A DNA stretch of 64,000 nucleotides from Rhodospirillales bacterium (lineage in GTDB: Bacteria > Pseudomonadota > Alphaproteobacteria > ATCC43930 > CGMCC-115725). Below are positions 18,005-26,808 of this stretch, one piece after another; the first letter of the stretch is position 1; each line of letters starts with the position of its first letter. The notes beneath the pieces are model-generated. The model searched no databases. It was not told the DNA's origin and was given only the letters and a program-made list of their open reading frames with translations. The position numbers were made by a program, and so were the translations under genes. Where the stretch lies: positions 1 through 64,000 of the forward strand of contig JAQGIC010000133.1 in assembly GCA_028288725.1 (NCBI GenBank). The letters run 5' to 3'.

Positions 18005-19158
18005 CGTGCCTCCATGACCGTATTCATGTCGTCCTCGACGTAATAGAAGCCCTTGCCGTCCGGCGTCAGCGCGATGCCGAACAAGTCGCCGCTGCCGGGC
18101 GGCGATTGCGCCTGATCGGTATCGATCCATTGCGCCGCGATCTGCTTGGCCGCGACCGGGTCGATCTCGACCACCTTGCCGTTCTTGGAATTGCACACCA
18201 GCAGATGGCCGCCGGGCGTCATCACCATGGCGAGCGGCCGGGCGATCAGGCCGTCGCGGGTGATCTCCCGGCCGGTGCCGGCGCTGGTCGTGCGCGTCGT
18301 GGCCTCGGGGATCGCGACGATGCGGTTTTCCAGCGCGTCCGACACATAGAGCATGTCGTTCGCCCCCATGGCCAGACCGGTCGGGCCGATCATGAACACG
18401 TCCTTGTCGGCGCGCTGGCCGAAACCGTTGGCCACCACGGTCCGCTTGACGATCACCGGCGGCCTGCCCTCGGCGATGGCGAGGTCGAGCCTGAGCACGG
18501 TCGCCTTGGCGATCGTCACCGACTGGCCGGTCGCCGGATCATGCACATCGGGCGCCGGCACGTCGAAGCCGGCCATGCTGATGAACAGGCTGGCGGTCGC
18601 ACCCTGGTCGACGGTGGCGATATTGCCCCAGGGTCCGTTGATGTCCGGACCGGTCCAGCTCGCCACCAGCTCGCCGGTCGGGCTGATCACCAGGAGGCAG
18701 CCGTCGCCCTTGGTGCGCGTCGTGCCGTCGTTGCTGGGGGTGCTGCCGACGATGACCCAGCCGCTTTTCAGCATGGTCATGGCCGTGCTCAGCCCGACGC
18801 CGCCGGGACAGGCCGGCTGGTGGCGCGGCACGTGGGCGAACAGGGTGGTCTGCCTGGTCGTCGGATTGTAGTCGACGATGGTCGTGCCCGTCCCCTGCAG
18901 GTTCGACAGATCGTTGAAATTGTCGATCAGCACGTCGTCTTGTCGGATCTTGCCGATCGAAACCGGGGCCACGACGATCGCGTAGGGATTCTGATCGCCA
19001 TTGTCCGGCACGGTCGTGGTCAGGGTCGTGTGCTTGCGGACGGTTTCGAGAAACGCCCGGTTCTCCTGCGCGCGCGCCGGCTGGCCGAGCAGCGCCAGAC
19101 CGGCGACGGCGAGAGCGCCTAAGGCTCGGGTTGGGGTGCATGTCACAAGATGCGCCAT
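18001..19158 (-). CDS. Exported NHL/SMP-30-like beta-propeller protein
   Basis: This 385-residue protein has a signal peptide (about residues 1-30, ending ARA|QE) and several propeller-like repeats. Examples are GPTGLAMGANDMLYVSDALENRIVAIP, ARPLAMVMTPGGHLLVCNSKNGKVVEID and GDLFGIALTPDGKGFYYVEDD. No catalytic signature was recognised. It lies between an OprB porin and a DyP peroxidase in one operon, so it is probably a periplasmic partner in the same uptake function, perhaps a binding scaffold. The start at 19158 gives a clean signal peptide and has AAGGA upstream; the frame is open a little further. Confidence 0.75.
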   Translation of the reverse strand: MAHLVTCTPTRALGALAVAGLALLGQPARAQENRAFLETVRKHTTLTTTVPDNGDQNPYAIVVAPVSIGKIRQDDVLIDNFNDLSNLQGTGTTIVDYNPTTRQTTLFAHVPRHQPACPGGVGLSTAMTMLKSGWVIVGSTPSNDGTTRTKGDGCLLVISPTGELVASWTGPDINGPWGNIATVDQGATASLFISMAGFDVPAPDVHDPATGQSVTIAKATVLRLDLAIAEGRPPVIVKRTVVANGFGQRADKDVFMIGPTGLAMGANDMLYVSDALENRIVAIPEATTRTTSAGTGREITRDGLIARPLAMVMTPGGHLLVCNSKNGKVVEIDPVAAKQIAAQWIDTDQAQSPPGSGDLFGIALTPDGKGFYYVEDDMNTVMEAR

Positions 19159-19186
19159 GGACTTGGGTCCTTTTTCTCTGGGATGG

Positions 19187-20656
19187 CTAGAACAGGATGT
19201 TCGTGCGCAGGCCGAAGACCAGTTCGTTCTTGATGCGCTGACCATCGGCCGAGGGGTTGGCCACGCCGCCGCCCGGGTTCATCACGTATTGGAGATCCGG
19301 CTGCAGCTGCAGCCAGGGTGCTGCGGCATACTGATAGGTCGCCTCGACGAAGGTCTCGTTGCTGCGCACCGGCGTATAGCCGCCGCCGAACGTCTGGGTA
19401 TCGCGGTCGAGACCGGCCGCCGCACTGCTGACCTTGGCATAGCCCATAGCGAGCCCGAACGTGTCGTCGTCGCGGCCGAGGAACGGTTCCTTGAAATTCA
19501 CGCCCAGATTGGCGCTGAAGCTGACCGGATTGCGGTCGACCTCGGGCGTGCCCATCACGCGGGCGAAGATGGCGACGCTGCGGTCCGGCTCGGCCGGATC
19601 GACCCACAGCATCTGATCGACCACGCCATAGATACCGTAGTCGCCGCGATGGGAGCCGGGAATGCCGCTGCTGCCCGGATTGGCCTGCGACAGGCCGATG
19701 CTGTCGAACCGCCGGTCGGCGAAGCGCTCTGTGTCGTACCAGACGCCCAGACGATAGGTGCGCGACAGGGGTTCCGGCTGGTCGGCGTAGAGCATGGTGC
19801 CGAGGGATGGATAGGCATATTGCAGCTCGGCGATGGCGAGCCCGCCGCCGTTGGTCGGGAAGCTGGTGCCCGACGCGTTCTGCACCTGCGGATCGCCGTT
19901 GGGATTGGCGACCGGGCTGCCGTTGAACAGACCGGCCAGGACCGTGATGGAATCGGTCGGCCTGGCCCGAACGCGGACGCCAAGCGCCGATAGCGGATAG
20001 GCCGGCCCCCCGCCGGGCAGGTCCGCCGACGGCACCATCGGCCAGCCGAACATGGTGTTGACGAACAGCAGGGCGTTCTGGCTGACCATGAATTCCTGGT
20101 CCAGGCTCTGCTGGCCGAACTTCACGTCGAGCCGGTCCTCATCGAGGAATTTCTGCTGGTACCACAACTCCCATAGTCGGGTGGCGCGATCCGCTTCGAT
20201 GCCGCTGGAGGTCTGCAGGCTGCCGAGATTGTCGGCACTAAGATTGCGGCCGTGTATCTGCAGCGCGCTGGCATTGAGTGTGCCCCCGTACCAGCCGAAC
20301 GCGCGTTTGGTATCAAGCTGCACCGCCATCTGGGTCAGTCCGTCATAGTCGAACCCGTGATGGGCGCCGCCGGTGACGTTGCCTAGCACCTCGCTGGTTT
20401 CCGCCAGGGCGAAGGTGATGCCGGCAAGCGCCAATCGCGTGCGCAGGCCCCACATGTCGCCCAGCAGATAGCCGCTTCGTTCGAGATTGTCGGTGAAGCC
20501 GAACAAGCCGCCCGAGCCGCGGCCCGATTGCAGGTCTTCATCGGTCGGCGCCAGAAGCTGCGGGGGTGCCGCGATCGCGGCACCGGTCACCAGCCCGAGC
20601 ATCAGGCCAAGAGCGACTGTCGGCATCCGGCCGCGAAAGGGGAGAGGCAGGCGCAT
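19187..20656 (-). CDS. OprB-family porin, first gene of the Fur-box operon
   Basis: This outer-membrane porin of 489 residues has a signal peptide (about 1-30, ending AIA|AP). The beta-barrel is recognisable from SGYLLGDMWGLRTRLALAGITFALAETSEVLGN, ELWYQQKFLDEDRLDVKFGQQSLDQEFM and the final strand ELVFGLRTNILF, which ends in the aromatic Phe expected of outer-membrane proteins. It leads the operon with the propeller, DyP peroxidase and cupredoxin genes, directly behind a Fur-like palindrome. An iron-linked substrate seems more likely than a simple sugar. The ATG at 20656 has a GGAGC ribosome-binding site. Confidence 0.85.
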   Translation of the reverse strand: MRLPLPFRGRMPTVALGLMLGLVTGAAIAAPPQLLAPTDEDLQSGRGSGGLFGFTDNLERSGYLLGDMWGLRTRLALAGITFALAETSEVLGNVTGGAHHGFDYDGLTQMAVQLDTKRAFGWYGGTLNASALQIHGRNLSADNLGSLQTSSGIEADRATRLWELWYQQKFLDEDRLDVKFGQQSLDQEFMVSQNALLFVNTMFGWPMVPSADLPGGGPAYPLSALGVRVRARPTDSITVLAGLFNGSPVANPNGDPQVQNASGTSFPTNGGGLAIAELQYAYPSLGTMLYADQPEPLSRTYRLGVWYDTERFADRRFDSIGLSQANPGSSGIPGSHRGDYGIYGVVDQMLWVDPAEPDRSVAIFARVMGTPEVDRNPVSFSANLGVNFKEPFLGRDDDTFGLAMGYAKVSSAAAGLDRDTQTFGGGYTPVRSNETFVEATYQYAAAPWLQLQPDLQYVMNPGGGVANPSADGQRIKNELVFGLRTNILF

Positions 20657-20692
20657 GTGAGCTCCGAGGAAACCATTGGTCCTCGTTCTCTT

Positions 20693-20733
20693 ATCGATAA
20701 TCACTCTCAATCGCAATGAGAATGATTATCGAT
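20693..20733 (-). promoter_or_regulatory. Fur/iron-box-like palindrome upstream of the porin operon
   Basis: A 41-bp imperfect palindrome begins ATCGATAATCA and ends TGATTATCGAT, with TCTCAAT/AATGAGA in the centre. The half AATGAGAATGATTATC closely resembles Fur hexamer repeats (GATAATGATAATCATTATC-like). It lies 37 bp upstream of the porin start and within an 84-bp gap, so it should control the whole porin-propeller-peroxidase-cupredoxin operon, with repression under iron-replete conditions expected. Confidence 0.75.
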
Positions 20734-20740
20734 TGCGTTG

Positions 20741-22036
20741 TTAGCGCCGACTGAAGCGGCCGATCAGCTCGACATGCGGCGACCAGACGAACTGATCGAC
20801 CGGCAGGACGCTCTCCAGCCGGTAACCGCCATCGACCAGAATCCGCGCGTCGCGGGCGAAGGTCGCGGGATTGCAGGACACGCCGACCAAGGTCGGTACG
20901 GACGAGGCGGCCAGGTTGACCACCTGCGCCCTGGCCCCGGCCCGCGGCGGGTCGAACAGCACGGCATCGAAACGCTTCAATTCCGCCACCAGCAGGGGGC
21001 GGGCGTCCAGATCGCGGCGCTCGGTCGAAACGAAGCCCAGGCCGGCGCGACGCGCGGCGGATGCCAGCGCACCCAGGGCCGCGGGATCGCTCTCGACCGC
21101 ATGCAGCAGGGCCCGCTGCCCCAGCGCCAGACCGAAGGTGCCGCAGCCGGCGAACAGATCGGCGACCCGCTCCGCCCCGGCCAGCGCGTCCACCACCGCC
21201 GCGGTCAGCACCGCCTCGCCCGCCGCGGTCGCTTGCAGAAAGCCGCCCGACGGCGGATCGACCGGCACGGTCCCGAACCGGAGGCCGATCGAGCGGCGCT
21301 GCGCCGCCGGCACGGGCGCCATCCCGTCCGCGCGCCACCAGAGCCGCGCCAGATCCTTGACCTCGGCGAAGGCGGACAGGCGTTCCAGCTGTTCCATGTC
21401 CGGCACGGCGGGCAGCATCAGCCCCAGATCGACGCCCCCCGGCCCGGCGGCGAGCTGGATCGTCGCCCCGGCCCCGGCCGGCAGCAGGACCTTCAGAAGC
21501 TTGCGGAGCGGCGCCAGCAGCGCCGCCAATTCGGGCAGCAGTACCGGGCATTCGCCCAGATCGACGATGTGATGGCTGCTGCGGCCATGAAAGCCCAGCA
21601 GCAGCGTCCCGCCGGCCTGTTTCGCCTCGAGCGTCGCGCGCCGGCGGCTGCCGGGCGGGCTCGCCGCGGTGGCGCCGACCGCGACGTCGCCCAGCCCCTG
21701 GCGCCGCAGCGCCTCGACCACCAGGTCGCGCTTGAACGCCAGATACGGCTCCCAGGCCAGGTGCTGCAGCGCGCAGCCGCCGCAACTGCCGAAATGATGG
21801 CAGGCGGGCGCGATCCGGTCGGTGCTGGCCTCGATCAACTGGGTGATGGCGCCCTGGCCGCCCTCGACCCGGGCCCGCACGCGCTCGCCCGGCAGCGTGC
21901 CCGCGACCAGCACGGGCTTGCCGTCGAGCCGGGCCACGCCGACGCCCTCGCTGCCGAGCTTGTCGATATACAGCTCGATCTCGCGCGCCGGCGCCTTGTC
22001 GGGCTTGCGGCCGGCCGGACGGGGACGTCCCCTCAT
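20741..22036 (-). CDS. Class I SAM-dependent RNA methyltransferase, TrmA/RumA (RlmD-like) family
   Basis: The 431-residue protein methylates C5 of a uridine in rRNA or tRNA. It has an N-terminal TRAM-like domain (about 15-75), four cysteines for a [4Fe-4S] cluster (C79, C85, C88 and C163) and a Rossmann methyltransferase domain with VADLFAGCGTFGLAL. The catalytic-Cys motif GVSCNPATFARDARIL is near residue 388. The start overlaps the tlyA stop by four bases (ATGA), so the two RNA-modification genes are coupled. The exact target base cannot be told from sequence alone. Confidence 0.88.
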   Translation of the reverse strand: MRGRPRPAGRKPDKAPAREIELYIDKLGSEGVGVARLDGKPVLVAGTLPGERVRARVEGGQGAITQLIEASTDRIAPACHHFGSCGGCALQHLAWEPYLAFKRDLVVEALRRQGLGDVAVGATAASPPGSRRRATLEAKQAGGTLLLGFHGRSSHHIVDLGECPVLLPELAALLAPLRKLLKVLLPAGAGATIQLAAGPGGVDLGLMLPAVPDMEQLERLSAFAEVKDLARLWWRADGMAPVPAAQRRSIGLRFGTVPVDPPSGGFLQATAAGEAVLTAAVVDALAGAERVADLFAGCGTFGLALGQRALLHAVESDPAALGALASAARRAGLGFVSTERRDLDARPLLVAELKRFDAVLFDPPRAGARAQVVNLAASSVPTLVGVSCNPATFARDARILVDGGYRLESVLPVDQFVWSPHVELIGRFSRR

Positions 22037-22794
22037 GATCGTTCTCCATCGGTCCGGCGCGCATGGATCAGAAATTCGACATTGCCGTCCGGCCCGCGGA
22101 TCGGGCTTTCGGTCAGGCCGCGCACGCGCCAGCCGGGCCGCGCGTCGAGCCAGGCCGAGATGCGGTCGCAGGTGGCCTTGTGTAGCGCCGGATCCTTGAC
22201 CACACCGCCCTTGCCGACCAGGGCCGGACCGACCTCGAACTGGGGCTTGATCAGCGCCACCAGATCGGCGCCGGGGGCCGCCCGGTCGAGGCAGGCCGGC
22301 AGCAGGATCTCCAGCCCGATGAAGCTCGCGTCGGAGACCAGCAGCCCGACCGGCTCCGGCACCTCGCCTTGCGTCAGATAGCGCGCGTTGACGCGTTCCA
22401 GCACCACGACCCGCGGATCGGCCCGCAGCTTGGGCGCCAGTTGATCATGGCCGACATCGACCGCATAGACCCGCCGGGCATCGCGGGCGAGCAGCACGTC
22501 GGTGAAGCCGCCGGTCGAGGCGCCGATATCGAGCGCCACCCGGCCCCGGACCGGAATGGCGAAGTGATCGAGCGCATGGACGAGCTTGACCCCGCCGCGC
22601 GAGACCCAGGGATGATCCAGACCCGTCAGCACGATCGCGGCATCGGCCGCGACCGTGCGGGATGGCTTGTCGGCGACCACGCCGTCGATCGTGACCAGAC
22701 CGGCCTCGATCAGCGCCCGCGCCCGGCTGCGGCTGTCGGCCAACCCGTGATCGACCAGCCATTGATCGAGCCGGCGGCGTTCCCCGATCTCCAT
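22033..22794 (-). CDS. tlyA: TlyA-family rRNA 2'-O-methyltransferase
   Basis: This 253-residue protein has an N-terminal S4 RNA-binding domain (RRLDQWLVDHGLADSRSRARALIEAG, about 6-65) and an FtsJ-like methyltransferase domain with DIGASTGGFTDVLL (~90-103). Characterised TlyA enzymes methylate the 2'-OH of cytidines in 16S and/or 23S rRNA. It lies four bases after the MATE gene and overlaps the next methyltransferase gene. In related genomes tlyA usually follows dxs; here a MATE exporter precedes it. Confidence 0.9.
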   Translation of the reverse strand: MEIGERRRLDQWLVDHGLADSRSRARALIEAGLVTIDGVVADKPSRTVAADAAIVLTGLDHPWVSRGGVKLVHALDHFAIPVRGRVALDIGASTGGFTDVLLARDARRVYAVDVGHDQLAPKLRADPRVVVLERVNARYLTQGEVPEPVGLLVSDASFIGLEILLPACLDRAAPGADLVALIKPQFEVGPALVGKGGVVKDPALHKATCDRISAWLDARPGWRVRGLTESPIRGPDGNVEFLIHARRTDGERS

Positions 22795-22798
22795 AGGT

Positions 22799-24223
22799 TT
22801 ACCCCCGCTCGGGCACGGCGCCGGTCCCCGTCAGGCCATGGCGCACCTGAACCGCGAGATAGCGGCCCATGAGCGCGCGGAACCGCAGGCAGAGCAGCAG
22901 CGATACCGTGGAGAGGCCGCAGACGAAACCCCACCACAGGCCGACCGGCCCGAGCCCGACCCAGAAGGCGAGCCCGGCGCCCAGCGTCATGCCGAGGCCC
23001 CAATACCCGACCGCGCCAAGCAGCATCGGCACGCGCGTATCCTTGACGCCCCGGAGCGCGCCGGCTGCCACGACCTGGGCGCCGTCGAACGTCTGGAACA
23101 CGCAGGCGACCGCCAGCAGGTTCATGCCCAGGCTCACGACCTGGCCGTAGCTCGGATCGTCGCTCTCAAGATAGAAGGCGAAGACCAGCTGCCGGCCGAA
23201 GGCAATCGCGACCGCGGTGCAGGACATGAAGCCGACGCCGAGTCCGATCGCCGAAAAGCCGGCGAGCCGCGCGCGTGCCACCGCCCCGGCCCCCATATGA
23301 AAGCCCACCCGCACGGTCGCGGCCTGGCCGATGGCGAGCGGCACCATGAAGGTGAGCGAGGCGACGCCGAGGCAGATCTGATGGGCCGCGACCGCGATCG
23401 GGCCGAACCGGCCCATCAGCAGGGACGAGACCGAGAACAGCCCGACCTCGACCGCATAGATGCCGGCGATCGGCCAGCCGAGCCGGAACACGGCAACGAA
23501 GCCCCGCCGCCGTTCGGCCCAAGCGAGCCGCCAGAAATCATGGGGCAGCAGCTTGGCCTGAGCGACGTAGACGGAAAGCACCAGGCCCATCAGCCACCAG
23601 GTCGCCGAGGTGGCATAGCCGGAGCCGGCGAGCCCCAGCGCCGGGGCGCCCAAATTGCCGAAGATCAGCATCCAGTTGAGCAGCAGATTGATGCCGATAC
23701 CGGCAAAGGCCACCATCATGGCCACGCGCGGCCGCTCCATCGCGGACAGGAAATAGCGCAGCAAGCCCATCAGTGCCGCCGCCGGAATGCTCCAGACGAA
23801 CGCGCGCTCATAGACCAGGACCGGTTCCACGATCGCCTCGGGCTCGCCGACCAGGCGCAGGAAATCGTCGATCCGCACGAGCAGCAGCATGATCGGCAGG
23901 ATGGCGAGCGCGCCGATGATGAGCCCGCCCCAGACGGCCCGGCCGATCGGCCGTGCGTCGCCGGCGCCCCGCGCCTGGGCGATCAGCGGCTGGATGCCGG
24001 CCTGCAGACCCTGCATCAGGATGATCAGCATGAAGGCGACATTGGCGCCCAACCCACCCGCCGCGAGCGCGTCGCTCGACAGATGGCCCAGCATCACCGA
24101 ATCGGTGATGGACATCAGCATGGTGGCGACTTGGGCCGCAGCGAGCGGGATGGCCAGCCCGAGGATCTCGGTCAGTTCCCGACGCCGGCTCGGTCGCCCG
24201 GACGGCGTCGGGGTCCCGGTCAT
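22799..24223 (-). CDS. MATE-family multidrug/toxin efflux transporter
   Basis: This inner-membrane protein of 474 residues has about twelve transmembrane segments in two MatE repeats. The first contains ILGLAIPLAAAQVATMLMSITDSVMLGHL and LIILMQGLQAGIQPLIAQARGAGD, the second VEVGLFSVSSLLMGRFGPIAVAAHQI. NorM-like members export cationic drugs or metabolites with Na+ or H+. It lies between ispA and tlyA, the place normally taken by dxs in this conserved alphaproteobacterial cluster. The substrate is unknown. Confidence 0.9.
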   Translation of the reverse strand: MTGTPTPSGRPSRRRELTEILGLAIPLAAAQVATMLMSITDSVMLGHLSSDALAAGGLGANVAFMLIILMQGLQAGIQPLIAQARGAGDARPIGRAVWGGLIIGALAILPIMLLLVRIDDFLRLVGEPEAIVEPVLVYERAFVWSIPAAALMGLLRYFLSAMERPRVAMMVAFAGIGINLLLNWMLIFGNLGAPALGLAGSGYATSATWWLMGLVLSVYVAQAKLLPHDFWRLAWAERRRGFVAVFRLGWPIAGIYAVEVGLFSVSSLLMGRFGPIAVAAHQICLGVASLTFMVPLAIGQAATVRVGFHMGAGAVARARLAGFSAIGLGVGFMSCTAVAIAFGRQLVFAFYLESDDPSYGQVVSLGMNLLAVACVFQTFDGAQVVAAGALRGVKDTRVPMLLGAVGYWGLGMTLGAGLAFWVGLGPVGLWWGFVCGLSTVSLLLCLRFRALMGRYLAVQVRHGLTGTGAVPERG

Positions 24224-24240
24224 CGTCTATCCAATTGCCG

Positions 24241-25155
24241 TCACGAGCGGCGGGCGATCACGAAATGGGCGACCTGGCGCAGCAGGTCCGCCTTGTCGCC
24301 GAAGGTATCCAGATGGCCCAGCGCCTGATCGACCAGGGCACGGGCCTGGGTCTTGGCGCCGGCGAGGCCCAGGATCGAGACGAAGGTCGCCTTGCCGGCC
24401 TCGGCATCGCGGGCGACCGACTTGCCGGTCTCGGCCTCGGTCCCTTCCGCGTCCAACAGATCGTCGGCGATCTGGAAGGCGAGCCCGATGTCATGGGCAT
24501 AGGCATGGAGCAGCTTGCGCGTTTCGGGCGCGGCCTTGCCCAGGATGGCGCCCGCCTCGCTCGAGAAGGCGATGAGCGCGCCGGTCTTCAGACGCTGCAG
24601 GCGGGTGATGGCGCCGATATCCAGCGTCGCATCGTGCTCGGCCTGCAGATCTATCATCTGGCCGCCGACCATGCCGGCCGACCCGGCGCATTTCGCCAGG
24701 TAGGACACCAGCTCGCAGCGCACCGCCGGATCGCCATGGGTGTCGGCGTCCGCCAGCACTTCGAAGGCCATCGTCAGCAGCCCGTCGCCGGCCAGGATCG
24801 CGGTCGCGTCGTCATAGACCTTGTGGCAGGTCGGCCGACCGCGACGCAGGTCGCTGTCGTCCATCGCCGGCAGATCGTCATGGATCAAGGAATAGGTATG
24901 GACCATCTCGATGGCCGCGGCGACCTGCAGCGCGCTGGTCAAGGACACGCCGAACAGCGACGCGCTGGCCAGCACCAGGAACGGTCTGAGCCGCTTGCCC
25001 GGCGCCTGCGCCGAATAGCGCATGGCCTCGTAGACGCGGGCTTCGGGACCATCTGGCACGGCCAACAGCCGATCGATGAGCTGGTCGACCGCGCTCGCCG
25101 ACTCGGCCAATGCCGTCGGCAGGTGGCTCGGATTGGACCAGATCGAGCTAATCAA
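24241..25155 (-). CDS. ispA: Polyprenyl synthetase, farnesyl (or geranyl) diphosphate synthase
   Basis: This 304-residue prenyltransferase condenses IPP with DMAPP/GPP in the cytoplasm. The first aspartate-rich motif is HDDLPAMDDSDLRRGR with the inserted residues typical of bacterial FPP synthase, and the second is FQIADDLLD. KRLRPFLVLA supplies the substrate-binding arginines. Its start overlaps the end of xseB by eight bases, a conserved arrangement in Proteobacteria. Confidence 0.93.
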   Translation of the reverse strand: MISSIWSNPSHLPTALAESASAVDQLIDRLLAVPDGPEARVYEAMRYSAQAPGKRLRPFLVLASASLFGVSLTSALQVAAAIEMVHTYSLIHDDLPAMDDSDLRRGRPTCHKVYDDATAILAGDGLLTMAFEVLADADTHGDPAVRCELVSYLAKCAGSAGMVGGQMIDLQAEHDATLDIGAITRLQRLKTGALIAFSSEAGAILGKAAPETRKLLHAYAHDIGLAFQIADDLLDAEGTEAETGKSVARDAEAGKATFVSILGLAGAKTQARALVDQALGHLDTFGDKADLLRQVAHFVIARRS

Positions 25156-25396
25156 GATTTTGTGCCTCCGTCTTCAACGACCCATCGGCCGCGAACGCGA
25201 TCTTCTCGACCTTCGCCTTGGCTTCGTTGAGCTTGGTTTCGCAATGGCGCTTCAAGGCGGCGCCGCGCTCGTAGGAGCCGATGGCGTCATCGAGCCGGCC
25301 GCGGCCGGCTTCGAGCTGACGCACGATCGCTTCCAGCTCTTCGAGGGCTTCCTCGAAGCTTAGGGCTGCGATCTCGGGCAATTGGGTCTCGGCCAT
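25148..25396 (-). CDS. xseB: Exodeoxyribonuclease VII small subunit
   Basis: This 82-residue, mostly helical protein has the family core LSFEEALEELEAIVRQLEAGRGRLDDAIGSYERGAAL. XseB pairs with XseA to degrade single-stranded DNA from both ends. It is the usual neighbour of ispA and overlaps it by eight bases. XseA is not in the window. Confidence 0.94.
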   Translation of the reverse strand: MAETQLPEIAALSFEEALEELEAIVRQLEAGRGRLDDAIGSYERGAALKRHCETKLNEAKAKVEKIAFAADGSLKTEAQNLD

Positions 25397-25534
25397 CGGG
25401 TCCCCGTGTTCGTTCGCGCAAACCGATCGGCGCGCGGGCGCGAGTGTATGCGGCCGGGCGGGTGGGGAGCAATGGTCGGCGACGAAACCCAGGGGCGCAA
25501 GGGCCGCTGGATCGGCAGGACGATGCTGGTGGGT

Positions 25535-25768
25535 TCAGACGAAGCGGCGGTGCCTGGCGGCTTCGAGACCGGCGGCCAGTTGGCGTAGCATCTGCTCGGC
25601 TTTGTCGTAACGTTCCTGGGCGGTGATCATCTCTTCCATGGCAGCCTGAATCTCCGGCCAGGGTTGCCCGGTCGACGCTTTCTGATAGTGCGTCGTCGCC
25701 GATCGCAACGCCTTTACTGCGTTTTCGAAATGCTCCGTCGCGCGATGCATTGCAGTTTGGTCGACCAT
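25535..25768 (-). CDS. Small helical hypothetical protein
   Basis: This reading frame of about 77 residues, starting MVDQTAMHRATEHFENAV, is predominantly charged and helical with possible coiled-coil character (AAMEEMITAQERYDKAEQMLRQLAAGL). No family was recognised. It stands alone between xseB and the HDAC-like gene. Codon use resembles its neighbours. The frame is open further upstream, but the segment before the chosen ATG lacks coding character. Confidence 0.6.
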   Translation of the reverse strand: MVDQTAMHRATEHFENAVKALRSATTHYQKASTGQPWPEIQAAMEEMITAQERYDKAEQMLRQLAAGLEAARHRRFV

Positions 25769-25851
25769 GTTCTGCTCTCTCGAAAATTGAGGTCGCCGCA
25801 ACATGGCAGAGGCAAAAACCGGGCCATCCCCGGTCGATTCGCAAAGAAGAA

Positions 25852-26778
25852 TTAAGCCGCCATCAGGGCACCGACATGCGCGGCGGTCGAGGCGGCGAGC
25901 GCTTTGAGATCGTAGCCACCTTCGAGTGTCGAAACGAGCTTGCCGCCGCAATAGCGCTCGGCAAATCCCAGAAGCTGTTCCGTCACCCAAATGAAATCGC
26001 TCTCGTCAAGGTTGAGGTTGGCCAACGGATCGGCCCGATGGGCATCGAACCCGGCCGAGATGATGATCATGTCCGGCGCGAACTGACCCAGCGCCGGCAT
26101 GATCCACTCGCCGAACGCGGTGCGAAACGCGTCGCCGCCCGAGCCGGCGCGCAACGGACGATTGACGATATTGCCGAGGCCGGTCTCGCGGGCCAGGCCG
26201 GTCCCCGGATAAAGCGGCGCCTGGTGGGTCGAGGCGTAGAACAGATCGGCGTCCTGCTCGGCCACCGCCTGGCTGCCGTTGCCGTGATGCACGTCGAAAT
26301 CGACGATCGCGACCCGGCGCAGCCCATGGACCGCGCGCGCGTGCAGCGCGCCGACGGCGGCATTGTTGAACAGGCAGAAGCCCATGGCGGTCGAGGGTTC
26401 GGCGTGATGACCGGGCGGGCGCACGGCGCAAAACGCGTTCTTCGCCTCGCCGGACGCGACCGCATCGACCGCGGCGGTCACCGCACCGGCGGCCCGCAGC
26501 GCCGCCTCGGCCGAGCCGGGCGACAGGAAAGTATCGCCGTCGAGCGCCTCGTAGCCGCTCTGGGGCACGGCCGCGAGCGTGCGTTCGACATAGGCGCGGG
26601 GATGGACCCGTCCCAACATCGCGAAATCGGCGCGGGGTGCCTCGCGCCGGATCAGTCCGGCGAATTCGGGCGCGTCGAGCGCCGCCCAGACGGCTTCGAT
26701 CCGGGCGGGACATTCCGGATGACCGGGGCCCGGATCATGGTCTCGGCAGGCGCGATGGGTATAGAGCAGGGTCGTCAT
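25852..26778 (-). CDS. Histone-deacetylase-family amidohydrolase (AcuC/HDAC-like)
   Basis: This 308-residue zinc-dependent deacetylase shows the catalytic histidine pair in GHHAEPSTAMGFCLFNNAA, the metal site DFDVHHGNG and the third ligand in SAGFDAHRADPL. Bacterial members remove acetyl groups from small polyamines or proteins. It precedes xseB-ispA in the same direction, an arrangement seen in other Alphaproteobacteria. The substrate is not determined. Confidence 0.9.
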   Translation of the reverse strand: MTTLLYTHRACRDHDPGPGHPECPARIEAVWAALDAPEFAGLIRREAPRADFAMLGRVHPRAYVERTLAAVPQSGYEALDGDTFLSPGSAEAALRAAGAVTAAVDAVASGEAKNAFCAVRPPGHHAEPSTAMGFCLFNNAAVGALHARAVHGLRRVAIVDFDVHHGNGSQAVAEQDADLFYASTHQAPLYPGTGLARETGLGNIVNRPLRAGSGGDAFRTAFGEWIMPALGQFAPDMIIISAGFDAHRADPLANLNLDESDFIWVTEQLLGFAERYCGGKLVSTLEGGYDLKALAASTAAHVGALMAA

Positions 26779-26808
26779 GGTTCCTCCCAGCCCATGAACC
26801 TAGCGCGT

